Assembly (NCBI RefSeq): GCF_006124995.1
Contig: NZ_QEWN01000091.1
Span: forward strand, 1 to 40,581
Source of the DNA: Vibrio sp. Hep-1b-8
GTDB lineage: Bacteria > Pseudomonadota > Gammaproteobacteria > Enterobacterales > Vibrionaceae
Direction of reading: 5' to 3'
Length of the DNA stretch: 40,581 nt
The position numbers and the translations under genes are program-made. Of the stretch, positions 1 through 7,540 are shown piece after piece. Below the pieces are notes generated by a model that saw nothing but the letters and a program-made list of their open reading frames with translations, had not been told where the DNA came from and made no database searches. The first letter of the stretch is position 1; the number at the start of each line of letters is the position of its first letter.

Positions 1-147
1 GGCTAAGGTGATTTGATAACAAAAACCGTAACAAGGTCGATGATGAAACACGCTGGCAGACAAGGACTCTTGCCCATCGAACTGAGTCACAACCAAGGCA
101 TCATCGCCGAGTCCTTCTATATCTATGGTGTACGCCAATGTCGCCAT
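1..147 (-). CDS. vgrG: VgrG type VI secretion spike protein, N-terminal part only
   Basis: Reading the minus strand from an ATG at 147 gives 49 residues with no stop before the window edge. They begin MATLAYTIDIEGLGDDALVV and continue with a Q-F-D-G-Q-E-S-L-S stretch, the typical opening of VgrG, the trimeric spike at the tip of the type VI secretion tube. A purine-rich AGGAGAG lies about 5 bases before the ATG. It sits downstream of hcp on the same strand, the usual hcp-vgrG order. Only the N-terminus is visible, so any C-terminal effector extension cannot be judged. Confidence 0.85.
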   Translation of the reverse strand, partial: MATLAYTIDIEGLGDDALVVTQFDGQESLSASVFHHRPCYGFCYQITLA

Positions 148-181
148 ACGTCTCTCCTATCGTTAACACCAAGCACAAAAA

Positions 182-225
182 CCTTAAATACAAATTACCG
201 CGACAACGGTAATTTGGGGTTAAGG
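182..225 (-). other. hairpin 2 in the hcp-vgrG intergenic region
   Basis: A perfect 10-bp inverted repeat (CAAATTACCG at 191-200, CGGTAATTTG at 207-216) with a 6-base loop is extended, after a 3x3 internal loop, by CCTTAA/TTAAGG (182-187 and 220-225). It lies between the hcp stop and the vgrG start with no strong T-run, so it fits an mRNA processing or stability element better than a full terminator. Function is inferred. Confidence 0.6.
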
Positions 226-226
226 C

Positions 227-259
227 TTTCAGGAGGCTTCCTGTAGGAAGCCTCTGAAA
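227..259 (-). terminator. hairpin 1 just after hcp, possible attenuator
   Basis: TTTCAG-GAGGCTTCC (227-241) pairs with GGAAGCCTCTGAAA (246-259) around a TGTA loop, with one bulged base. It begins 11 bases after the hcp stop codon in the direction of transcription. The following bases are not T-rich, so termination would be partial. That would fit hcp being made in large excess over vgrG. Confidence 0.5.
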
Positions 260-269
260 ATCAAAGTGA

Positions 270-788
270 TTAAGCTTCGATAGGTTTACGCCAATCGTCT
301 GAACCAGACGTACCTGCGTTGACGTGATCCCAAGTGATCTTACGGTACGACATTGAGACCGTTAGATTTTGCGTGAAGTCGGACATCGACGGATCTTGAC
401 AGTGTGGCATCTCACACTGGATATCGACGATAGACGCGTTTTCTAGCTTAGTGGTGAAGAAGTTCTCTTGTTTGCCTTCGATAGAAGTGCGGTACCATTT
501 AAGCTCGACGTTCTTCATCTTCTCACCAGAAGAAAGCGCGTTGTACAGCAGTGGTACGGCTTTGTTGAGAGTGACAGTAAACTTGAAAGGTTTATGGACG
601 CGTTGACCAGAAGGTTGACCAGATTGTGGATCGGTCGGAACCGAAATGACGTGGTCAAACTTCTGAACCAGCATCTCGTCTTCGTGACCTTCTACATAAG
701 AGTCACCGATAGAGTCAGCCGTACAGGCGCCCGCCGTGATCAGACCCTGAGTTTCACCGTCGATAGAAATATAACATGGAGTTGGCAT
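270..788 (-). CDS. hcp: Hcp, type VI secretion tube protein
   Basis: Encodes 172 residues starting MPTPCYISIDGETQG and ending in the D-D-W-R-K-P-I-E-A tail found in Vibrio Hcp. Hcp hexamers stack to form the inner tube of the type VI secretion system and are released with the VgrG spike. The start at 788 is preferred to an upstream ATG at 821 because the family begins at MPTP and AAGGA lies about 7 bases before it. The gene is followed by two hairpins and then vgrG on the same strand. Upstream are a sigma-54-like promoter and a nested palindrome, which suggests control by a VasH-type activator encoded elsewhere. This is probably an auxiliary hcp-vgrG cluster, because no sheath or baseplate genes are in view. 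Confidence 0.93.
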   Translation of the reverse strand: MPTPCYISIDGETQGLITAGACTADSIGDSYVEGHEDEMLVQKFDHVISVPTDPQSGQPSGQRVHKPFKFTVTLNKAVPLLYNALSSGEKMKNVELKWYRTSIEGKQENFFTTKLENASIVDIQCEMPHCQDPSMSDFTQNLTVSMSYRKITWDHVNAGTSGSDDWRKPIEA

Positions 789-830
789 AGTAAAATCCTT
801 AGAGGTTGTGTGTAATAACACTTACTCTTA

Positions 831-846
831 GTCAAAAAGCGTGCCA
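831..846 (-). promoter_or_regulatory. sigma-54 (RpoN) promoter candidate for hcp
   Basis: On the minus strand the sequence is TGGCACGCTTTTTGAC. TGGCACG matches the -24 element exactly, and GG-N10-GA keeps the sigma-54 spacing, with GA in place of the usual GC at -12. The predicted transcription start is near 821, giving a leader of about 33 bases. Vibrio hcp genes are known RpoN/VasH targets, which supports the call. Confidence 0.65.
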
Positions 847-900
847 AAATGAAAATGTATATATTTCAACAATTTAAGCATTTGTTAATATACAAGCTGA

Positions 901-954
901 GCAACTTTTTGCTCGAATCGAGCAAGATCTTGCTCAGGTCGAGCAAAAAGTTGC
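901..954. promoter_or_regulatory. nested palindrome upstream of hcp, candidate enhancer-binding site
   Basis: GCAACTTTTTGCTCGA (901-916) is the exact reverse complement of TCGAGCAAAAAGTTGC (939-954). Between them is a second perfect palindrome, GAGCAAGATCTTGCTC (920-935). The motif GAGCAA/TTGCTC therefore occurs four times. The block lies about 80-130 bases upstream of the predicted hcp start, the usual place for a sigma-54 activator such as VasH. The identity of the bound protein is inferred. Apart from this block, the -24/-12 element and a terminator, the 789-1150 gap shows only the repeat at 1040-1079. Confidence 0.6.
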
Positions 955-1017
955 CCGGAAGCAAGAAATGCACCGAGGAGACTGTGAACCATCACAAATG
1001 ATGAAAAATCAGAAAAT

Positions 1018-1038
1018 ACCCCACTGCTACAGAGGGGT
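1018..1038 (-). terminator. terminator after the CSD-DUF1294 gene
   Basis: On the minus strand ACCCC-T-CTG pairs with CAG-T-GGGGT around a 3-base loop and is followed by ATTTTCTGATTTTT. It lies about 110 bases past the stop of the minus-strand gene at 1151. Confidence 0.55.
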
Positions 1039-1039
1039 C

Positions 1040-1079
1040 GTTCGCAACAGTAAGGTTTGCTATCCAGTGCGTTGCGAAC
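1040..1079. repeat. 9-bp perfect inverted repeat
   Basis: GTTCGCAAC (1040-1048) and GTTGCGAAC (1071-1079) are exact reverse complements separated by 22 bases. It lies between the CSD-DUF1294 gene and its terminator hairpin, so it would be transcribed into that gene's 3' untranslated region. No known element is recognised. Confidence 0.45.
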
Positions 1080-1150
1080 ACGTTAAGTGATAGGAGCTGG
1101 CCCAGATGGGCGGCTTTGTGATATCAAACAGTATTAGAGGCAGATTCTTC

Positions 1151-1747
1151 TCACGAAATAGAGCGCAACATTGAGATCGCTTGTTCCAGTAAAAAAGCAC
1201 CTTCACTGGTCAATGACCAAGCAAACAACGCAATATTGAGTACCAAGCTCGACCAGAAGAGGAACTTAAATCCAATATCATGATACTTGTGATGCATAAT
1301 CGACTGAGCAAGCAAAGCCCCAACCCATCCGCCACACACGTTCATTATATGGAAAGCGACTTCCGGAACTCGCCACCCATCGTTCATCATTGCGTGTCTG
1401 TCTAACGCATATAAGGTGTATGTGGCTGTGCTGGCTGCAAAATAAAGTACGCAGGATATGAGTGGAAAATCTAGCAAGACGACGCTACCGAAAAGTGCGC
1501 TACAGAACCAGACGGCTATAGCAAGAGAAAAATTAAACACCAAAGGCCGAGTTACGTCGACCGCTCTCATGGTTCCATTACTATCAGATCCTAAACGAAA
1601 TACCACAGGTTCGCTGACACAGGGTAACCGAGAGTTATTTTCTAAATCATTGATATGAAATAAAATTTGAGTATCTTGGTTTTCTACAGAAATATAACCA
1701 TAACCCTTGCTCTGATCCCATTGAGCAATTGTTCCTTGTATTGCCAT
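1151..1747 (-). CDS. cold-shock domain fused to DUF1294 membrane protein
   Basis: A 198-residue protein with two parts. Residues 1-66 form a cold-shock (OB-fold) domain with the RNP-like motifs K-G-Y-G-Y-I and I-L-F-H-I. Residues about 70-195 are hydrophobic and match DUF1294, with the signature A-L-D-R-H-A, then G-W-R-V-P-E, then G-G-W-V-G-A-L-L-A-Q and H-K-Y. The arrangement is a known gammaproteobacterial fusion: a cytoplasmic nucleic-acid-binding head on an inner-membrane domain of unknown role. It is a single-gene unit followed by a terminator. A second cold-shock gene lies 500 bases away on the same strand. No specific function is established. Confidence 0.85.
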   Translation of the reverse strand: MAIQGTIAQWDQSKGYGYISVENQDTQILFHINDLENNSRLPCVSEPVVFRLGSDSNGTMRAVDVTRPLVFNFSLAIAVWFCSALFGSVVLLDFPLISCVLYFAASTATYTLYALDRHAMMNDGWRVPEVAFHIMNVCGGWVGALLAQSIMHHKYHDIGFKFLFWSSLVLNIALFAWSLTSEGAFLLEQAISMLRSIS

Positions 1748-1888
1748 GTTATTTCCCTTACCTAGCCTGAAGTTGCGATAAGCCTATAATTATTATTGCG
1801 TTAACATTAGCTATAGCACACATATTATACAATGCGCATATTCTAACCAACTTTGCTTAAATTATTTGATCTAGAACACGACTGACAG

Positions 1889-2264
1889 GTTCTGGCACCA
1901 CCACTCGATAGAGATGAGCGAGCTTGATCAGACGATGAATTCGCTCAGGCATCGCGCTCCGCTTCGACTAAAGTTTTATCTGTGTTGCCAGATATGCTTA
2001 AAGCACAGCGAGAAGAATTTGCGATTTTTGTGCCGGAAATTCTTCTCGCTGTTTACAACCACTATGACAAATCTTTTAGGGAAAAGTATGGACCCTTGGT
2101 GCGAATTGAGAAAGGGTTATCGGCATTTTCGAATTGATAGAATCGAGACGCTCACGATTACCGATACAAGGTTCGAGACATCGACTGGCAAATATCTCGA
2201 ACGCTACATTACACTTCACGCACCTGAAGCTTTGAAGTATTCGTTACTTCATGACCATAGGTGA
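1889..2264 (+). pseudogene. decayed YafY-type WYL-domain transcriptional regulator
   Basis: Pieces of a WYL regulator are readable in two frames. The first frame has E-R-A, an in-frame stop at 1925-1927, then a segment ending S-T-K-V-L-S-V-L-P-D (about 1964-1993), which matches the middle linker of YafY-type proteins. A second frame from about 2097 reads W-C-E-L-R-K-G-Y-R-H-F-R-I-D-R-I-E, the hallmark end of the WYL domain. The DNA-binding N-terminus is absent and about 100 residues between the pieces are missing or scrambled. The stop at 2264 overlaps the end of the neighbouring cold-shock gene. It is unlikely to make a functional protein. Confidence 0.6.
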
Positions 2265-2459
2265 AATATTGAGCGCGATTCGACAGCCGTTGAGGTCAGA
2301 CTCAACATCAAACTCCACCAACTCATTAACATGAACGTCAATTGAAGTGCCACGCATATCACGAACATGAAAAAACACCTTATCGTTGCAGTTTTCATCT
2401 TCAATAAAGCCATACCCGTGCTTCGGATCTAAATCGATGATTTTTCCAAGAACTGACAT
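2244..2459 (-). CDS. small cold-shock-domain protein
   Basis: A 71-residue single cold-shock domain. K-H-G-Y-G-F-I (RNP1-like) and K-V-F-F-H-V (RNP2-like) are visible, as in CspA-family RNA chaperones, but the rest diverges from the major Csp proteins. It probably binds RNA or single-stranded DNA in the cytoplasm. It is transcribed alone on the minus strand, upstream of yjjG's 3' end only by position. No cold-box leader could be recognised upstream. Confidence 0.8.
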   Translation of the reverse strand: MSVLGKIIDLDPKHGYGFIEDENCNDKVFFHVRDMRGTSIDVHVNELVEFDVESDLNGCRIALNISPMVMK

Positions 2460-2533
2460 GCTGCTTCCTCGCTATAACAGTAACAGTGAATTCTGTTATT
2501 CTTACTGCGCACAGGTTCACTTCGATCACTGTT

Positions 2534-2560
2534 AATAAAAAATAGTTGCTAGGCCAGCAA
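2534..2560 (-). terminator. probable terminator of yjjG
   Basis: On the minus strand TTGCT-GGCCT-AGCAA forms a 5-bp stem that contains the yjjG stop codon and is followed by CTATTTTTTATT. The stem is short but the T-run is good. Confidence 0.4.
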
Positions 2561-3223
2561 AATATCTTTCAGCTCATGCAGAGAACTTACCGTGTAGTGC
2601 GGCGAAATATCGGCATCTGCTTCAGCCCCTACACTATTTAACCAACAGGTTTCGATACCAAAATTAAGTCCACCTAGGATGTCAGAATGTTGGTTGTCTC
2701 CCACCATGAGAACTTTGCTCTTACAAGGCGACCCCATTTTCTCCATCGCATGGCTAAAAATGGCTGTATCGGGCTTAGCAAAACCCACTTGCTCGGATAT
2801 CACGACGTGTTCGAAATATTGGCTCATACCGGTTCTTTCAAGTCTGATTGCCTGAAGCTCGGTAAAACCATTAGTGATGATACCCATCTTCGCCTTGCCA
2901 TGAACCGCTTCCATCAGCTCTTTTGCTCCTGGAAGTAAGGTACATATGTCAGCCATTGCCTCTAGAAAAGCACTGTTTAACTCAGAGGTGGTCGTATCTA
3001 ACCGGTCTGCCCACTCTTGAAAGCGAGTGTGTTTTAAATCATCGGCACTGATGGTGCCATTTTGATAATCAACCCATAGAGGCTTATTGACCGTTTGATA
3101 GTGCTCAAAATCTTGTGAAGTAAACTCTACCCCCTTGCGCGAGAACATGAGCTGCATCCCTTTAAAGGCATCAAAGTGAAACAGGGTTTCGTCAGCATCA
3201 AACAAGATCCAATCGTATTTCAT
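2549..3223 (-). CDS. yjjG: YjjG-type pyrimidine 5'-nucleotidase (HAD family)
   Basis: A 224-residue HAD-superfamily hydrolase of the length and layout of YjjG, which dephosphorylates pyrimidine and non-canonical nucleoside monophosphates. Motif I is F-D-A-D-E-T with nucleophile D9 and acid D11. Motif II is I-T-N-G, motif III the lysine in F-A-K-P-D, and motif IV G-D-N-Q-H-S-D. A helical cap lies between motifs I and II, as in subfamily IA. It is a single gene on the minus strand, divergent from the LysR regulator at 3319. A housecleaning role in the cytoplasm is expected. Confidence 0.85.
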   Translation of the reverse strand: MKYDWILFDADETLFHFDAFKGMQLMFSRKGVEFTSQDFEHYQTVNKPLWVDYQNGTISADDLKHTRFQEWADRLDTTTSELNSAFLEAMADICTLLPGAKELMEAVHGKAKMGIITNGFTELQAIRLERTGMSQYFEHVVISEQVGFAKPDTAIFSHAMEKMGSPCKSKVLMVGDNQHSDILGGLNFGIETCWLNSVGAEADADISPHYTVSSLHELKDILLA

Positions 3224-3318
3224 TGCTATCTCCTAAAAATTTCATCGCTAGTGTAGATTGTTTTCAATAAGATGATAATCTCTAAGTTAAGAAATTTATT
3301 GTTTACCTACAGTCAACT

Positions 3319-4227
3319 ATGCAAGCATTCTCTTCGATACCTGTTTTTGTCTCAGTGGTTGAAAATGGCAGTTTCTCTGGCGCAGCCGAAAAACTCAATA
3401 TCACCAAATCCGCCGTCAGTAAACGAATCACCCACTTAGAAGATGAACTAGGAATTAGACTTCTTAATCGCACTACACGAAAACTGAGTTTAACGGAAGC
3501 GGGTCAACGCTATTACGAGTATGTCGTGCAATCTCTAAACCTAGCGCAACAAGGACTAGATGCGGTTAGCGAGCTGCAAGGCAAGCCTCGCGGTAAGCTA
3601 AAAGTGACGGCTCCCATGTCCTTTGGTGTCCTACACGTAGCTCCTCTGATTGCAGAGTTCCTCGCTCTCTATCCTGATGTAGAAATTGATTTGCAACTCG
3701 AAGACCAAATGGTTGACCTCATACAAGACAGTTTTGACATCGGCATCCGTATTGGCCACCTGCCTTTATCAAACCTAATTGCGAAAAGACTCGCACCATG
3801 TGTCAGCGTGCTATGTGCATCAAAAGAGTACCTAGAACAACATGGCCGCCCACAGCAGCCTAGCGATCTGGTCAATCACAGTTGCTTACAGTACAGCTAC
3901 TATCGCGGTGGTACCGAGTGGAGCCTCAATTCGGCTGGGCAAGAGTATCGCGTTGTTCCTAAAGGTCGTTTATCAGTGAACAACAGCGAAGCGATTCGTC
4001 GTGCAGTATTAGAGGGGGCAGGCATTGGGAACTTACCAACATTCATTGTGGCCAAGGACATCCATGCAGGTCGTCTTGAAGTTGTCCTTGTCGATTACCG
4101 GTTGCCAGTACATGCCGTCTATGCCGTTTTTCCTGAAAGAAAACATATGCCATTGAAAGTTAAAGTTTTCTTAGATTTCATCAACGAACGATTGGGCACT
4201 GACACCCCCTACTGGGACAAGTGTTAA
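3319..4227 (+). CDS. LysR-family transcriptional regulator
   Basis: A 302-residue LysR regulator. Residues 1-60 are the winged helix-turn-helix (G-A-A-E-K-L-N-I-T-K-S-A-V-S-K-R, then L-L-N-R-T-T-R). Residues about 90-295 are the effector-binding domain beginning G-K-L-K-V-T-A-P-M-S-F-G, the layout of the subgroup often linked to quinone, aldehyde or redox genes. It is divergent from yjjG, with 95 bases between starts, so either yjjG or its own promoter could be its target. elbB and the alcohol dehydrogenase downstream are also possible. The effector is unknown. Confidence 0.85.
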   Translation: MQAFSSIPVFVSVVENGSFSGAAEKLNITKSAVSKRITHLEDELGIRLLNRTTRKLSLTEAGQRYYEYVVQSLNLAQQGLDAVSELQGKPRGKLKVTAPMSFGVLHVAPLIAEFLALYPDVEIDLQLEDQMVDLIQDSFDIGIRIGHLPLSNLIAKRLAPCVSVLCASKEYLEQHGRPQQPSDLVNHSCLQYSYYRGGTEWSLNSAGQEYRVVPKGRLSVNNSEAIRRAVLEGAGIGNLPTFIVAKDIHAGRLEVVLVDYRLPVHAVYAVFPERKHMPLKVKVFLDFINERLGTDTPYWDKC

Positions 4228-4360
4228 CCATTAATGTGACTCCATGCTCAACTATTCTTGTTAAATTGATTTACGCAAAACTTTATGACCTGAAACAAAC
4301 TTTCTCCGCTATTCTCCAGTCACAATCTAGGTGTTGCTAAATGCCTAGGAGGCGTCCGAT

Positions 4361-4495
4361 ATGAAACGATTCTTTCCTTCTAACATCATGCTAATTCCTT
4401 TTGTGGTGAAGAACTATTCTGAAGAACAGCAAGAGGATAGCGGTGACACCGACCAGCAATCAGATCCCAATGAGTCACGCGAATTGGAAGAATGA
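4361..4495 (+). CDS. 44-residue small protein, unknown
   Basis: An ATG at 4361 with a strong AGGAGG 8 bases upstream opens a 44-codon frame ending at 4495. The predicted peptide starts MKRFFPSNIMLIPFVVKNYS and has a hydrophobic front half and a very acidic, glutamine-rich tail rich in E, D and S. It lies in the 338-base gap between the LysR gene and elbB, on the same strand as both. No family is recognised. The ribosome site and charge pattern favour a real small gene. Confidence 0.5.
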   Translation: MKRFFPSNIMLIPFVVKNYSEEQQEDSGDTDQQSDPNESRELEE

Positions 4496-4565
4496 GACTC
4501 TAATCAGACCGTAGCGGTTATTAATTGGCTACGCTAACAGCGCACAACAACAAGGGAGGACAACA

Positions 4566-5216
4566 ATGAAGAAAGTTGCCGTAATACTAAGTGGTTCAGG
4601 TGTCTTTGATGGGGCTGAAATTCACGAATCCGTACTATCGCTGCACGCGATTGAAAAACAAGGTGCGAGCTGGCACTGTTTCGCGCCCAACATCGATCAA
4701 CTTCATGTTATAAACCACAAGACCGGTGAAGAGATGGACGAGACACGCAACGTCTTGGTTGAAGCGGCACGTATTGCACGCGGGAAAATAGAGGATGTTG
4801 CAAAGCTCAATGTCGATGATTACGACGCACTATTGCTTCCTGGAGGTTTTGGTGCCGCGAAGAATCTCACCGATTTCGCGGTAAAAGGTGCGGAATGTAG
4901 CATTAACACTCATGTTGCTAGTGCATGCAGAGCGTTCGCTCAAGCAGGTAAACCCGCGGGATACCTGTGCATTGCTCCAACAATCATTCCGCTCATTTAC
5001 GACCAAGGCGTCAAAGCCACTATTGGTAACGATGCTGCGACCGCTGCGGCTTTTAATACCCTAGGCGGCCTTCACGTTGAGTCGCAAGTAGACCAAGTTG
5101 TATTTGACGAGCAACATCTCGTGCTCTCGACGCCCGCCTATATGCTCGCCGAAAACATCTCTGAAGCAGCAATAGGAATCGAAGCACTAGTCGAGAAATT
5201 AGTCTCACTCAGTTAG
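4566..5216 (+). CDS. elbB: ElbB, DJ-1/PfpI-family glyoxalase-like protein
   Basis: A 216-residue member of the DJ-1/PfpI superfamily matching ElbB (isoprenoid biosynthesis protein with amidotransferase-like domain) over its whole length. Visible marks are V-I-L-S-G-S-G-V-F-D-G at the N-terminus, L-L-L-P-G-G-F-G-A-A-K-N-L, and G-Y-L-C-I-A-P with the likely reactive cysteine. E. coli ElbB has weak glyoxalase activity, and its old link to isoprenoids is not firm. A GGAGG precedes the ATG. A strong terminator follows. Confidence 0.88.
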   Translation: MKKVAVILSGSGVFDGAEIHESVLSLHAIEKQGASWHCFAPNIDQLHVINHKTGEEMDETRNVLVEAARIARGKIEDVAKLNVDDYDALLLPGGFGAAKNLTDFAVKGAECSINTHVASACRAFAQAGKPAGYLCIAPTIIPLIYDQGVKATIGNDAATAAAFNTLGGLHVESQVDQVVFDEQHLVLSTPAYMLAENISEAAIGIEALVEKLVSLS

Positions 5217-5237
5217 CTAGATATCTATGCGCTATTT

Positions 5238-5275
5238 AGCCCCTGTCGGTATTCCTACTGACAGGGGCTTTTTGT
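5238..5275 (+). terminator. elbB terminator
   Basis: AGCCCCTGTCGGTA pairs with TACTGACAGGGGCT around TTCC and is followed by a T-run. This is a strong intrinsic terminator 21 bases past the elbB stop. Confidence 0.9.
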
Positions 5276-5427
5276 TTGCTCCGAACGCAAAAAATTTAAC
5301 AATTTCTGTTTGTGTTGAGAAAACGATTGCGCTAACCCACTAATATTTAACAACTTACATTCGATACAAATTGAACTGGTCGGAGTTCACATTTTACTGC
5401 AACACCTACCACTTTTGGGTAGCAAAA

Positions 5428-5441
5428 TTGTTTGAGATCAA
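5428..5441. promoter_or_regulatory. possible FNR/CRP-family site
   Basis: TTGTT-TGAG-ATCAA differs by one base from the FNR consensus TTGAT-N4-ATCAA. It lies 68 bases before the alcohol dehydrogenase start, a sensible place for anaerobic activation. A single match of this length is weak evidence. The rest of the 5276-5508 gap shows no other clear element. Confidence 0.3.
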
Positions 5442-5508
5442 GATTTGAGGTTGGATAGTTATGCGAATCTAAATGCAGATTTCAAATATAACAATATGGA
5501 GCAATCCA

Positions 5509-6657
5509 ATGACGAGTGCATTTTTTATCCCTACTGTAAACCTAATGGGCGCTGGCTGCCTGACTGACGCAGCAGACAATATTCAAGCTCAAGGTTTTAA
5601 AAAAGGCCTGATCGTAACTGACAAAATCCTTAATCAGATTGGTGTTGTAAAGCGAGTTCAAGATCTATTGACTGAGCGCCAAGTAGACACTGTGGTATTT
5701 GACGGTACTCAACCAAACCCGACAATCAGCAACGTGAATGATGGTCTCGCACTGCTTATGGATAACGACTGTGACTTCGTAATTTCCCTTGGTGGCGGTT
5801 CACCTCATGACTGCGCTAAAGGTATCGCATTGGTCGCTTCCAACGGTGGCAAGATTGGAGATTATGAGGGTGTAGACCAATCAGCTAAACCAATGCTGCC
5901 GCTGATCGCAATCAACACAACGGCTGGCACAGCTTCTGAGATGACTCGCTTCTGTATCATCACTGATGAAGAGCGCCACATAAAAATGGCGATTGTCGAC
6001 AAACATACAACACCGCTCGTATCCGTCAATGATCCAGAGCTAATGTTAGCTAAACCTGCTTCGCTAACTGCTGCAACAGGTATGGACGCATTAACCCATG
6101 CTGTTGAAGCTTATGTCTCTATCGCAGCAACGCCTATCACTGATGCTGTTGCCATCAAAGCGATCGAAATCATTCAAGCTCACCTTCGCACTGCGGTAGA
6201 AAACGGCGATGATATTGAAGCGCGTGAACAAATGGCTTACGCACAATTTATGGCAGGTATGGCGTTTAACAATGCATCGTTGGGCTACGTACACGCAATG
6301 GCGCACCAACTAGGTGGCTTCTATGACCTGCCACACGGCGTCTGTAACGCGATTCTGCTTCCTCATGTCCAACGCTACAATGCTCAGGTCTGCCCAGATC
6401 GTCTACGTGACGTTGCGAAAGCGATGGGTGTCGATGTTAAAGATATGACCGCAGAACAAGGCGCTGAAGCGGCAATTGCCGCTATCGTTGCGCTAGCTAA
6501 AGATGTAGGTATTCCATCGGGTATCAAAGAGCTTGGTGCAGATGCTAAAGACATCCCAACCCTAGCAGATAATGCACTAAAAGATGCGTGTGGTTTTACT
6601 AACCCTAAACAAGCAACGCATGAAGAAATTTCAGCAATCTTTGCAGCCGCTATGTAA
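5509..6657 (+). CDS. iron-containing (group III) alcohol dehydrogenase
   Basis: A 382-residue Fe-dependent alcohol dehydrogenase, close in pattern to Zymomonas AdhB and E. coli YiaY. The NAD-binding loop L-G-G-G-S-P-H-D appears near residue 98. The expected metal ligands are present: D193 and H197 in G-M-D-A-L-T-H, H262 in Y-V-H-A-M-A-H-Q, and H276 in L-P-H-G-V. It interconverts primary alcohols and aldehydes with NAD(H) in the cytoplasm. The start at 5509 is preferred over 5473 because GGAG lies 7 bases before it and the family begins M-x-S-x-F-F-I-P. It is a single gene closed by a terminator. Confidence 0.92.
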   Translation: MTSAFFIPTVNLMGAGCLTDAADNIQAQGFKKGLIVTDKILNQIGVVKRVQDLLTERQVDTVVFDGTQPNPTISNVNDGLALLMDNDCDFVISLGGGSPHDCAKGIALVASNGGKIGDYEGVDQSAKPMLPLIAINTTAGTASEMTRFCIITDEERHIKMAIVDKHTTPLVSVNDPELMLAKPASLTAATGMDALTHAVEAYVSIAATPITDAVAIKAIEIIQAHLRTAVENGDDIEAREQMAYAQFMAGMAFNNASLGYVHAMAHQLGGFYDLPHGVCNAILLPHVQRYNAQVCPDRLRDVAKAMGVDVKDMTAEQGAEAAIAAIVALAKDVGIPSGIKELGADAKDIPTLADNALKDACGFTNPKQATHEEISAIFAAAM

Positions 6658-6680
6658 TTAAAGTCTTTTCCTTTAGTCCT

Positions 6681-6704
6681 AGCCTCCTTCGGGAGGCTTT
6701 TTTT
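6681..6704 (+). terminator. alcohol dehydrogenase terminator
   Basis: AGCCTCC-TTCG-GGAGGCT with a UUCG tetraloop, followed by seven Ts. Confidence 0.93.
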
Positions 6705-6758
6705 GTACCAGTCTTTTGCATTTTACGTACTACACTTCTACGACAATGGAGGTGTTTT

Positions 6759-7490
6759 ATGAAATCAATATTCGGTCTTATCTTATTCACTTTATCGACT
6801 TTTACCGTGGCGGGTGAAAACAAAATTTACAATGTAAACGGTAGTGATTACGAGGGCTACTGGAGCAAAGTCAGTGACAATGCACCACTAGTATTGCTTA
6901 TCCATGACTGGGACGGTTTAACAGACTACGAAATGAAACGAGCCGATATGCTCAATCAATTAGGCTACAACGTATTTGCAGCTGATCTATTCGGTAAAGG
7001 GATACGACCAACAGAGATTGAAGACAGAAGACAGCACACAGGAGAACTCTACAAAGACAGAGAAAAACTTCGTGCGCTAATGCAGGGCAGTTTGGATTTT
7101 GCCGCCCAGCTTGGAGGAAACAGTGACAACACCGTTGTGATGGGCTATTGCTTTGGTGGTGCAGCAGTTCTGGAGTCTGCACGAGCAGGTATGAAAGCCA
7201 AAGGCTTTGTCACCTTCCACGGAGGGCTAGGTACTCCTGAAGGTCAATCTTATCAGAACACCACTGCACCTATAATGATTCTCCATGGCACGGCAGACAG
7301 TGCCATTCCTATGTCACAGTTTGCTGAGCTGGCTGAGCAACTTGAAACTGCCAAAGTCCCACATGAGATGATTACGTATAGTGGAGCGCCGCATGCTTTC
7401 ACTGTTTTCGATAGTCCACGCTATCGCGAAGATGCCGACAAGAAATCATGGGATAGTTTCACACGCTTCCTCGCCGCCAACACCAATTAA
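6759..7490 (+). CDS. exported dienelactone-hydrolase-family protein
   Basis: A 243-residue alpha/beta-hydrolase of the dienelactone hydrolase family. The first 18-19 residues form a signal peptide (K-S-I-F-G-L-I-L-F ... T-V-A-G), so the enzyme is probably periplasmic. The catalytic triad can be placed as C131 in G-Y-C-F-G-G, D180 in H-G-T-A-D, and H212 in A-P-H-A-F. The cysteine nucleophile is the family hallmark. The substrate is unknown, and many homologues hydrolyse small esters or lactones. A GGAGG-type site precedes the start. It is a single gene convergent with secF2 across a shared terminator. Confidence 0.88.
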   Translation: MKSIFGLILFTLSTFTVAGENKIYNVNGSDYEGYWSKVSDNAPLVLLIHDWDGLTDYEMKRADMLNQLGYNVFAADLFGKGIRPTEIEDRRQHTGELYKDREKLRALMQGSLDFAAQLGGNSDNTVVMGYCFGGAAVLESARAGMKAKGFVTFHGGLGTPEGQSYQNTTAPIMILHGTADSAIPMSQFAELAEQLETAKVPHEMITYSGAPHAFTVFDSPRYREDADKKSWDSFTRFLAANTN

Positions 7491-7497
7491 AGCAAAA

Positions 7498-7523
7498 GCC
7501 CCGCGATAGCAGTATCGCGGGGC
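7498..7523. terminator. bidirectional terminator between the hydrolase and secF2
   Basis: GCCCCGCGATA-GCAG-TATCGCGGGGC is a perfect 11-bp stem between two convergent genes. The T-run is better on the minus strand (CTTTTGCTTT), so it mainly serves secF2. Confidence 0.85.
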
Positions 7524-7540
7524 TCTGTCATCCCTATCGT

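Noticed and set aside
13..246. Plus-strand open frame at the left edge
   Set aside because: It is antisense to the start of vgrG and to the intergenic hairpins, and lacks a ribosome site and recognisable protein features.
468..815. Plus-strand open frame of 115 codons
   Set aside because: It lies entirely opposite hcp and its composition is that of an antisense shadow.
5380..5460. Riboswitch before the alcohol dehydrogenase
   Set aside because: Only a short imperfect CTACC/GGGTAG pairing is visible; no known aptamer pattern could be recognised.
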